This document shows, in pieces, positions 1 through 5,235 of a DNA stretch of 5,474 bases; position 1 is the first letter of the stretch; each line of letters starts with the position of its first letter. This DNA comes from Vulcanimicrobiia bacterium (GTDB lineage: Bacteria; Vulcanimicrobiota; Vulcanimicrobiia; Vulcanimicrobiales; Vulcanimicrobiaceae). Made by a program: the position numbers and the translations under genes. The DNA is taken from the NCBI GenBank assembly GCA_025451135.1, contig JANWKW010000061.1, positions 1 through 5,474 of the forward strand, written 5' to 3'. The notes below the pieces were generated by a model. That model did not search any database. It saw only the letters and a list, made by a program, of their open reading frames with translations, and had not been told where the DNA came from.

Positions 1-1053
1 ACGGGCGCCAGTTCCGGCATCGGCCGCGAACTCGCGCTCGCCGCCGCGCGCACTGGCTATGCGGTCGTGCTGTGCGCGCGTCGCGCCGATCGCCTAGACG
101 AGGTCGCACGCGCGATCCGTGCCGAGGGTGGTGCGTGCACGAGCGTCGTGGCGGACGTGCGCGATCATGCGACGCCGCAGCGGCTGCTCGAAGCCGCCCA
201 TCCCTACGGCCGCATCGACGTGATCGCGAACGTCGCCGGCTCGGGCGCGCCCGGCAAGCTGCTCGAGCAGACCGACGCCGCGATCGCGCTGCAATGGGAC
301 GTGCACGTGGCCGCGCCGCTGCGCATCGCCAAAGGCGCGCTCCCCGCCCTGATCGCGACGAGCGGCCAACTGCTCTTCATCGGCTCGGGCCTGGCTCGGG
401 TGCCCGCGCCGAACTTCGGCGCCTACGCGCCCGCCAAGGCCGCCATCCGCGCCGCCGCCCAGCAGTTGCGCCGCGAACTGCACGACGACGGCGTGGGCGT
501 GATGTACGTCGACCCCGGCGCCGTCGATACCGAGTTCAGCGAAGCCGCCGGGATGGAGCGCAACGCCGGCACCGGCATGCTCGCCAAACCCGACGCGGTC
601 GCCCAGCGCATCCTCCACGGCGTCATGCGACGCGCCGCCCGCGTCAACGCCGTCCCCTGGCAGACGGCGGGCGTGATCCTGGGTGAATGGTTCCCCGGTC
701 TCGCCGACGCCGCCATGAAACGCATCGTCGACAGCCCGGCTACCGCCGACCTTGTCATCCCGAGCGTAGTGAGCGAAGCGAACGTAGTCGAGGGACCGCC
801 GTCAACGCTGGCGGCCGCGCTCGAACCCGTCGCCCGCCGCATGGAACGCGTCAAGCTCAGCCACGCCTTTGTCGAGAGCCTGCTGGTGCCGGGCGCCACC
901 CTCGCGCTGACCGAGGTCGCTATGCGCTGGGCCGGCATGCCCAACAAGAACGAGCGCGCCGCCATGCACGAGGTGCTGACGGCGCTCGCAGCGGCGGGCT
1001 TTACCGAACCGGCTGGGGTCGAGACCTGGCGAGTGCTGCGCGGACCTGCTTGA
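1..1053 (+). CDS. Classical short-chain dehydrogenase/reductase, 5' end cut by window start
   Basis: NAD(P)-dependent oxidoreductase of the short-chain dehydrogenase (SDR) family; the substrate cannot be told. The frame is open from the first base, so the true start lies outside; 350 residues are visible. Numbering from the window start: cofactor-binding TGASSGIG at 1-8, the basic run CARR after strand 2 (suggesting NADP(H)), ADVRD at 51-55, NVAG at 77-80, catalytic Ser129 (IGSG), Tyr142 and Lys146 (YAPAK), then PGAVDT. The Asn of the usual SDR tetrad aligns with His102 (DVH where DVN is usual). After about residue 225 the protein has an extra tail longer than a typical 250-residue SDR, and residues 251-267 are encoded by a dispersed repeat (752-800). 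The stop codon lies inside the 3' end of the oppositely oriented permease gene, a 53-base tail-to-tail overlap. The family call is firm; the role is unknown. Confidence 0.93.
   Translation, partial: TGASSGIGRELALAAARTGYAVVLCARRADRLDEVARAIRAEGGACTSVVADVRDHATPQRLLEAAHPYGRIDVIANVAGSGAPGKLLEQTDAAIALQWDVHVAAPLRIAKGALPALIATSGQLLFIGSGLARVPAPNFGAYAPAKAAIRAAAQQLRRELHDDGVGVMYVDPGAVDTEFSEAAGMERNAGTGMLAKPDAVAQRILHGVMRRAARVNAVPWQTAGVILGEWFPGLADAAMKRIVDSPATADLVIPSVVSEANVVEGPPSTLAAALEPVARRMERVKLSHAFVESLLVPGATLALTEVAMRWAGMPNKNERAAMHEVLTALAAAGFTEPAGVETWRVLRGPA
752..800 (+). repeat. Dispersed repeat, copy 1, inside the SDR gene
   Basis: This segment begins TTGTCATCCCGAGCGTAG and ends AGTCGAGGGACCGCC. The same 18-base head and 15-base tail recur at 3918-3964, with a different middle (GAGCGAAGCGAACGT here). 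Sequences of the type GTCATCCCGAGCG...GTCGAGGGACC are known as dispersed intergenic repeats in many environmental genomes. This copy is read through in frame by the SDR gene without creating a stop. The strand is given as the orientation in which the motif reads. Confidence 0.8.
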
Positions 1054-1852
1054 TCCCGATCGCCGCGAAGAACATGACGGTCGCGAGCAGCACGATGGTC
1101 GCGCCCGACGACGAACGCAGATAGTACGACAAGTACAGTCCGCCGACGGCGCTGACCGCACCGAGCACGGCCGAGAGCGCCATCATCGGCGCGAATCGCG
1201 TCGTCAGCTGATAGGCCGCCGCCGCCGGCGTGACCAGCAGTGCCGCCACCAGGATGATCCCGACCGACTGCAGCGAGACGATGATCGTCAACGCCAGCAT
1301 CACCAGGAGCGCGTACTCGATCGCTTCCGAACGCATCCCGCTCGCCTCGGCGACGACCGGATCGAACGACGTGTAGAGCAGCCCGCGGAACAGCACGACC
1401 ACGGCAAGGGCGATCGCCGCGCTCAACCCGAGCACCAGCCACAGATCGCCCTGCTGGACCGAGAGGATGTCGCCGAACAAGAAGCTCTGCAGATCGACGG
1501 CGTAGTTCTTCTGCTGCGACATCAGGAAGACGCCCAGCGCGAACGCTCCGGTGAACAGGACGCCGATGGTCGTGTCGAGCGAGATCTTGCCCTTGCGGTG
1601 TACGAAGCCGATCCCGACCGCCGTCAGCACCGCCACGGCGGCCGCGCCGACGTAGTAGTCGATGCCGCGCAGATACGCGATCACGATCCCGGCGAAGGAC
1701 GCGTGCGCGATGCCGTCGCCGATGAACGAGAGCTTGCGCAGGATGACGTAGGTGCCCATGGTCGAGCAGAGCACGCCCACGCAGAGCGCGGCCACGAACG
1801 CCCGCTGCATGAAATCGTAGTGGAACGGCGCGACGAACGTATCGAGGCTCAC
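1001..1852 (-). CDS. znuB: Zinc/metal ABC transporter permease (ABC-3 family, ZnuB-like)
   Basis: Inner-membrane channel subunit of a divalent-metal importer, 283 residues, the usual length for the ABC-3 family (ZnuB/MntB/TroC). Hydrophobic helices cover most of the chain, for example residues 17-37, 67-84, 97-112, 136-158, 180-209, 223-244 and 251-268. Family hallmarks are LSFIGDGIAHASFAG (41-55) in the cytoplasmic loop and LLVTPAAAAYQLT (205-217). I chose the GTG at 1852 because it forms a GTGA overlap with the ATPase stop and has a GGAGG ribosome site 7 bases upstream; the open frame continues further upstream but only as out-of-frame reading of the ATPase gene. The last gene of the operon, it ends inside the converging SDR gene with no visible terminator between them. 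Zinc is inferred from the zur gene in the operon; manganese transporters share this fold. Confidence 0.93.
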   Translation of the reverse strand: MSLDTFVAPFHYDFMQRAFVAALCVGVLCSTMGTYVILRKLSFIGDGIAHASFAGIVIAYLRGIDYYVGAAAVAVLTAVGIGFVHRKGKISLDTTIGVLFTGAFALGVFLMSQQKNYAVDLQSFLFGDILSVQQGDLWLVLGLSAAIALAVVVLFRGLLYTSFDPVVAEASGMRSEAIEYALLVMLALTIIVSLQSVGIILVAALLVTPAAAAYQLTTRFAPMMALSAVLGAVSAVGGLYLSYYLRSSSGATIVLLATVMFFAAIGIKQVRAALARSRPQPVR

Positions 1853-2631
1853 GTGTGGTCCTCCAGGTGCCCGGCATGCCCTGCGCGCTCCGCGCGGTCG
1901 TGGCGCATGTGGCCGTGGGTGTGGGTATGTTCGCGGATCGACGCGTAGACGCCCGATGCCTCGACCTCGGACGGCGTCCCGAGCGCCAGGATCCGGCGAT
2001 CGAGCACCATCAGCCGGTCGAACCACACGTCGACCCGATCCAGGTCGTGGGTCGTCATCAGCACCGGCAAGCCTTCCGCGACCAACTCGCGGACGACTTC
2101 GCGAAGCGCTTCTTCGGTCGAAGCGTCGACGCCGGTGGTCGGTTCGTCGAGCAGCAGCAGGCGCGGCGACTGCGCGATCGCCCGCGCGACGAACGCGCGC
2201 TGCTGCTGGCCGCCCGAGAGGTTGGCGATGTGCCGGTCAGCGAGATGGCTCACGTGCACCGCTTCGAGCGCGTGCGCGACCGCCGCGCGATCGGCGGCGC
2301 CGAAGAACTGCCAGGGCCGCAGGCGCGGGAATCGGCCCATCGAGACGACGTCGCGGACGGTCGCCGGAAAGGTCCAGTCGACCGCTTCGATCTGCGGGAC
2401 GTAGGCGATCGAGCCGGGCGCGAGCTCCCGCGGTTTCTGGCCGAAGACCGCGACGCTGCCCGAGGCCGGCGTCAGCAGCCCGGCGATGGTCTTGAGCAAC
2501 GTCGACTTGCCCGAGCCGTTGGGCCCGATGATGCCGATGGCTTCGCCCGGTTCGACCGCGAGCGTGACGCCCTCGAGCGCGATGAACTCGTCGTAGCGCA
2601 CGACCACGTCGCGCAGCTCCAGCGCGCTCAC
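1849..2631 (-). CDS. znuC: Zinc/metal ABC transporter ATPase with His-rich tail (ZnuC-like)
   Basis: Cytoplasmic ATP-hydrolysing subunit that drives metal import through the adjacent permease; 260 residues. All nucleotide-binding motifs are intact: Walker A GPNGSGKST (36-44), Q-loop Gln80, signature LSGGQQQR (138-145), Walker B LLLLDEP (158-164) with catalytic Glu163, and H-loop His195. The C-terminal 26 residues hold eight histidines (235, 237, 239, 241, 244, 252, 255, 259), beginning HTHTHGH, a likely metal-binding tail not needed for the ATPase fold. The GTG at 2631 overlaps the stop of the binding-protein gene as GTGA and matches the usual family N-terminus (SALELRDVVVRYD); the 100 open codons further upstream are a shadow of that gene. 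It overlaps the permease gene by 4 bases, so the subunits are probably translationally coupled. Confidence 0.95.
   Translation of the reverse strand: MSALELRDVVVRYDEFIALEGVTLAVEPGEAIGIIGPNGSGKSTLLKTIAGLLTPASGSVAVFGQKPRELAPGSIAYVPQIEAVDWTFPATVRDVVSMGRFPRLRPWQFFGAADRAAVAHALEAVHVSHLADRHIANLSGGQQQRAFVARAIAQSPRLLLLDEPTTGVDASTEEALREVVRELVAEGLPVLMTTHDLDRVDVWFDRLMVLDRRILALGTPSEVEASGVYASIREHTHTHGHMRHDRAERAGHAGHLEDHT
1860..1864 (-). promoter_or_regulatory. Ribosome binding site of the permease gene
   Basis: GGAGG on the minus strand, 7 bases before the GTG at 1852 and inside the last codons of the ATPase gene. It supports this GTG as the permease start. Confidence 0.75.
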
Positions 2632-3503
2632 TTGAGGGCCGCCACGATGGTGTCGGTGTCGTAATCCAGCATCGAGAGGTAGTCGCTCACCTTCGGGTTC
2701 TGGCCGATCGAATCGTCGTAGAGGTCGCTCACGACCCGGATCCCGGCCGACGAGGCCAGCGACTGCGCCAGCTTGGCGCTGTACTCCGGCTCCGAGAAGA
2801 CGGCTCGCACGTGGTTCGCCTTCGCCAAATCGACCAACGAGGCGATCTGCTGCGGGTTCGGGTCCTGTCCGGGGTTGATCTCGATCACGCCGACGGTCTT
2901 GATGCCGAAGCGAGCGTTGTAGTAGAGCCATGCGTTATGGAACACGATCATGGTGCGCTGCGCCGGCGGCACGGTCTCGACCTTCGCGCGGATAGCGGCG
3001 GTCAGCGCGTCGAGCTTCTTGTCGTAGGCGGCCGCGTTGGAGCGATAGTCGCCGGCGTGCGCCGGATCGAGTGCGATCAGCCCGTCGCGGATCTTGGCGA
3101 CGTACTGCTTCGCGAAGACCGGATCCATCCACAGGTGCGGATTACCGGTGCGCACCGGCAGTCCGTCCGTGCAGACGATCGTATGCAGCTTGGCGTTCTG
3201 CGCGTTCGCCAGCGTCTTGCCGAGCCACGACTCGATGCCTGCGCCGTTGACGACCAGCAACCGGGCCTGCGAGAGCGCGACCACGTCTTGCGGCCGGGGC
3301 TGGAAGGTCTCGGGCGAGACGCCGATGGGCACGAGGTTCTGCACGCTCACGCGCGACCCGCCGACCGCTTCGACGAACGAATTCAAGGTCGAGAACGAGG
3401 TGACGACGGGGATCGTGCCGTCTGAGGGGCCGGTCGCGGTGGTCGTCGCGGCCGAACCGCAGCCGGCCAGAAGGACGAAGGTGGCCAACGCGATCAGGCG
3501 CAT
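2628..3503 (-). CDS. znuA: Zinc/metal ABC transporter substrate-binding lipoprotein (ZnuA/TroA family)
   Basis: Captures a divalent metal outside the membrane and hands it to the permease; 291 residues, usual for cluster A-I binding proteins. The N-terminus is a lipoprotein signal with lipobox LLAGC and lipidated Cys15, followed by a Thr/Ala/Ser-rich linker. Likely metal ligands by family alignment are His123 (NPHLWMDP), His189 (FHNAW) and Asp263 or Asp264 (DLYDDS). The first ligand, normally His in a DPH motif, is Glu65 here (GVSPETFQP). His at the third position, rather than Glu, is the zinc-type pattern. The long His-rich loop of many ZnuA proteins is absent. The ATG at 3503 gives a complete signal peptide and overlaps the zur stop by 10 bases (ATGCGCCTGA); only a weak GGACGG precedes it, so translation may depend on coupling. 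It overlaps the ATPase gene by 4 bases. The metal (Zn versus Mn) is inferred. Confidence 0.93.
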   Translation of the reverse strand: MRLIALATFVLLAGCGSAATTTATGPSDGTIPVVTSFSTLNSFVEAVGGSRVSVQNLVPIGVSPETFQPRPQDVVALSQARLLVVNGAGIESWLGKTLANAQNAKLHTIVCTDGLPVRTGNPHLWMDPVFAKQYVAKIRDGLIALDPAHAGDYRSNAAAYDKKLDALTAAIRAKVETVPPAQRTMIVFHNAWLYYNARFGIKTVGVIEINPGQDPNPQQIASLVDLAKANHVRAVFSEPEYSAKLAQSLASSAGIRVVSDLYDDSIGQNPKVSDYLSMLDYDTDTIVAALK

Positions 3504-3877
3504 GCGCTGCACCGTCCGAAGAACTCGACCGCGTGGTCCTCGAGCACGAAGCCGTGGTGCGCTTTGAGCGCTCCGCCGATCGCCTCGAGCGCGCTGCAGT
3601 CGACGTCTTCGACCTTGCCGCAGACCCGGCAAATGGCATGATGGTGGTGGTCGCCCGCGCACGAGACGTAGGTGGTCTCGCCGGCCGGATCGACCCGCGC
3701 GCTGACCTGCCCCTTGGCCTGCAGATGTTCGAGGGTCCGGTAGACGGTCGAGAGCGCCACCTTGGCCTGCTCCCGTTCGAGCAAGCCATGGATAGCCGCG
3801 GCGGAAAGATACCGCCGCTCCCCACTCAAGATCCGCGAGATCAGCGCTCGCGGCCGCGTCACATACTCGGTAGCCAC
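3494..3877 (-). CDS. zur: Fur-family zinc-responsive repressor (Zur/FurB type)
   Basis: Cytoplasmic metal-sensing DNA-binding repressor, 127 residues, normal for the family. The winged helix carries STVYRTLEHL (43-52). A structural zinc site is formed by CxxC at Cys83/Cys86 and CxxC at Cys123/Cys126. Asp63, Cys73, His78 and His80 have the spacing of the sensory zinc site described for Mycobacterium tuberculosis FurB, and the sequence around them (ETTYVSCAGDHHHHAICRVC) and the C-terminal FGRCSAC look FurB-like. The Cys before the His run favours Zur over Fur or PerR. The start is GTG at 3877; no ATG occurs in frame nearby and no strong Shine-Dalgarno is visible. First gene of the importer operon, with a palindrome just upstream, so autoregulation is likely. 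Zur rather than Fur is an inference from residues plus context. Confidence 0.9.
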   Translation of the reverse strand: MATEYVTRPRALISRILSGERRYLSAAAIHGLLEREQAKVALSTVYRTLEHLQAKGQVSARVDPAGETTYVSCAGDHHHHAICRVCGKVEDVDCSALEAIGGALKAHHGFVLEDHAVEFFGRCSACA

Positions 3878-3886
3878 GCCCGGCCT

Positions 3887-3907
3887 ATTTGCGAACCGTT
3901 AGCAAAT
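3887..3907. promoter_or_regulatory. Candidate Zur operator (21-bp palindrome)
   Basis: The half-sites are ATTTGC-G-AAC and GTT-A-GCAAAT around a central C at 3897; 9 of 10 symmetric pairs match, the exception being 3893/3901. It lies 9 bases upstream of the zur GTG, a position where a bound Fur-family dimer would block transcription of the operon. The size and the 9-1-9 symmetry fit Fur-family operators. I cannot resolve a -35/-10 pair for the operon, and binding is inferred. Confidence 0.78.
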
Positions 3908-3917
3908 CCCCTCCACG

Positions 3918-3964
3918 TTGTCATCCCGAGCGTAGGTCCACAGGGCCGAAGTCGAGGGACCGCC
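3918..3964 (+). repeat. Dispersed repeat, copy 2, between zur and the tRNA promoter
   Basis: Shares the 18-base head TTGTCATCCCGAGCGTAG and the 15-base tail AGTCGAGGGACCGCC with 752-800; the middle differs (GTCCACAGGGCCGA here). It sits 10 bases upstream of the putative Zur operator, where the -35 region of the zur operon would be expected, and 20 bases before the -35 of the tRNA promoter. Confidence 0.8.
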
Positions 3965-3984
3965 TCCAGCTCCGACCTCGCCTA

Positions 3985-4014
3985 TTTACAGGAGCGACGC
4001 CCCCTACATATAAT
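3985..4014 (+). promoter_or_regulatory. Sigma70-type promoter of the tRNA gene
   Basis: TTTACA (3985-3990), an 18-base spacer and a perfect TATAAT (4009-4014). Transcription would begin near 4021, giving a leader of about 47 bases before the tRNA. The AT-rich boxes stand out from the GC-rich surroundings. Confidence 0.8.
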
Positions 4015-4036
4015 CATCCGCGTTGCCCTTACCGCA

Positions 4037-4050
4037 CGCCCGATCGGGCG
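4037..4050 (+). other. Perfect 14-bp palindrome in the tRNA leader
   Basis: CGCCCGATCGGGCG is self-complementary. In RNA it can fold as a 5-bp GC stem with a GATC loop, ending 17 bases before the mature tRNA 5' end. It may be a leader hairpin near the RNase P site or a protein-binding site; the function is unknown. Confidence 0.55.
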
Positions 4051-4067
4051 AGCGCGCAAAGCACCGT

Positions 4068-4143
4068 GGGGATGTAGCTCAGCTGGTAGAGCACTTGCTT
4101 CGCATGTAAGGGGTCAGGAGTTCGAGTCTCCTCATCTCCACCA
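4068..4143 (+). tRNA. tRNA-Ala (anticodon CGC)
   Basis: A complete 76-base cloverleaf that reads GCG codons. Acceptor GGGGATG (4068-4074) pairs with CATCTCC (4133-4139), including the G3-U70 wobble that is the identity mark of alanine tRNA. D-stem GCTC/GAGC, anticodon stem CTTGC/GTAAG with loop TTCGCAT (anticodon 4101-4103), T-arm AGGAG-TTCGAGT-CTCCT, discriminator A and an encoded CCA (4141-4143). It stands alone between its own promoter and terminator. Confidence 0.97.
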
Positions 4144-4148
4144 CCGTG

Positions 4149-4188
4149 GAAACGCCCGTCTTATCGAGAGACCGGGCGTTTCTCTTTT
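4149..4188 (+). terminator. Intrinsic terminator after the tRNA
   Basis: A perfect 10-bp stem, GAAACGCCCG (4149-4158) with CGGGCGTTTC (4173-4182), a 14-base loop and the T-rich tail TCTTTT (4183-4188). It begins 6 bases after the CCA end. Confidence 0.88.
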
Positions 4189-4190
4189 CA

Positions 4191-4799
4191 CGGTCCGCGA
4201 CACCACGTTCAGGCGTGACAGAGATCCAACAAGCCTCGCCTCCCCCTGGCACTGGGATCGAACATCGTCCAAGACGGACGCCATGCGGCCGAAACATACT
4301 GCGCGGGTAGCGGCCGTCCGCGGGACTTCCCGGTCCCACTTCAAAACGTAAGGTGACGCACGCAGCCAACCGCCGGCAGTCCGGCAGATCCGACAACCAC
4401 ATAGCCCAGTGAGTAATCTTCTTCGACGCGCACTTGCAAGAGGACAATCGATTTGCCGAATAAGGATCGCGGGAGTGCAGGCCCTGTACCGACCGTCCCG
4501 CAAGAGCTAGGCGAACTGATCGAGCGATTCTACAGTCAGAAGGTGCGGGCTGCGCCTCGCGATCCGTAAAACACCTCGTCCGCGACTTGGAATGCGTGAG
4601 TGACCGGTTCCAATGATATTTGTCGGGGCCGTATCTCGAACTGAGAGAGGGTCCGTCGCCGTGGCGTCCGCAATGGCCCTCATCTCTGCGATGTTGCGGC
4701 CGCCTTAGCGAGCGGGTCGGTTGCTCTTTTTCAACGAATGTTCTCAAGACGGACGGTTCATTCGAGTATGCCGCGACCAGATGGAAAGCGGCCTGCAGA
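4191..4799. other. Gene-poor spacer of lower GC
   Basis: About 600 bases with no gene I can support. Three hand-counted lines (4381-4440, 4441-4500, 4561-4620) are 55, 60 and 50% GC, against 68-78% in sampled gene lines. The long open frames crossing it also cross the tRNA or oppose the gene at 4800-5225, and their translations have no recognisable domain. It contains one 38-codon frame with a good Shine-Dalgarno (4453-4569) and an 11-base direct repeat CAAGACGGACG (4270-4280 and 4745-4755). No integrase, inverted terminal repeats or copy of the tRNA 3' end was seen. Confidence 0.6.
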
Positions 4800-5225
4800 T
4801 CATGTCTTGAAGGTGTGGACGATCGTGTAATTGACGTGTCCTGGGAACGCCCGGATCTCGATGTCGATCTTCGAGCCGTCGCCTTTCACGTACGAGAACG
4901 TGCCGATCCGGCTGTTCGGGTCACCGTTCGACTCGCTCGTCTCGGCTTTCGCTGGAAGGGCGCGCTTGTAGTACTTGTAGACGTCGTCGAACGAGGCGTT
5001 CGTCGAGAACGTCACCGAGGTGCCGGTCGGCTTCGAATAGAGCGTCATGGTCATGAGGCCGCCGTTGATCGGTTTGCCGCCGGGATAGACCGGTGCTCCA
5101 GCCTGCGCGGCGCCGACCGAGCCGGTGCCGAGGCCGGATTCGCCCTGGTCTGCGAGCCCGATGCCCGTCACTCGGAGCGAGCAGCATGCGAAGAGAACGA
5201 TGGCCGCAAGAGATGAACGTCGCAT
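4800..5225 (-). CDS. Small secreted protein of unknown function (PVYPGG ... SFDDVYKYYK)
   Basis: 141 residues. The N-terminus MRRSS plus the hydrophobic run LAAIVLFACC is an export signal, with possible cleavage after GIGLA near residue 25. Cys14 and Cys15 follow LFA, only a poor lipobox, so lipidation is uncertain. The mature part has a Gly/Ala-rich linker, PVYPGG (45-50), then SFDDVYKYYKRALP (78-91) and a strand-rich C-terminus that looks like a small alpha/beta domain. The pattern of a YPG segment followed by SFDxVYxxYK is seen in other exported bacterial proteins of unknown function; I assign none. The start is well set: ATG at 5225 with AGGAG (5233-5237) 7 bases upstream, overlapping the stop of the preceding gene. 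It is therefore very likely co-expressed with the Cache protein 10 bases upstream. Confidence 0.82.
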   Translation of the reverse strand: MRRSSLAAIVLFACCSLRVTGIGLADQGESGLGTGSVGAAQAGAPVYPGGKPINGGLMTMTLYSKPTGTSVTFSTNASFDDVYKYYKRALPAKAETSESNGDPNSRIGTFSYVKGDGSKIDIEIRAFPGHVNYTIVHTFKT

Positions 5226-5235
5226 AGCATTTCTC

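Noticed and set aside
4062..4149. 8-base direct repeat CACCGTGG (4062-4069 and 4142-4149) flanking the tRNA, like a target duplication.
   Set aside because: Both copies overlap tRNA or CCA bases constrained by tRNA function, and 8 bases is too short to exclude chance.
4236..4270. Minus-strand sequence GTTCGATCCC suggests the T-arm of a second tRNA.
   Set aside because: The flanking bases do not form a T-stem, and no acceptor, D or anticodon stems can be drawn.
3533..4351. Plus-strand open frame of 272 codons.
   Set aside because: It runs antisense to zur and continues through the operator, promoter and tRNA; the encoded sequence is low-complexity Arg/Gly-rich as expected of a shadow frame.
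4079..4747. Long minus-strand open frame of 222 codons.
   Set aside because: It runs across the tRNA and its terminator, its codon choice is unlike the neighbours and it has no recognisable motif.
4745..4755. 11-base direct repeat CAAGACGGACG (also 4270-4280) as ends of a mobile element.
   Set aside because: It is not accompanied by terminal inverted repeats or a transposase; it could be chance.
4735..4764. Inverted repeat CGAATG/CATTCG downstream of the small secreted protein gene as a terminator.
   Set aside because: The stem is only 6 bp with an 18-base loop, and the minus strand has A-rich rather than T-rich sequence after it.
4620..5216. Plus-strand open frame of 198 codons.
   Set aside because: It is antisense to the gene at 4800-5225, which has a signal peptide, a good ribosome site and a plausible operon partner.
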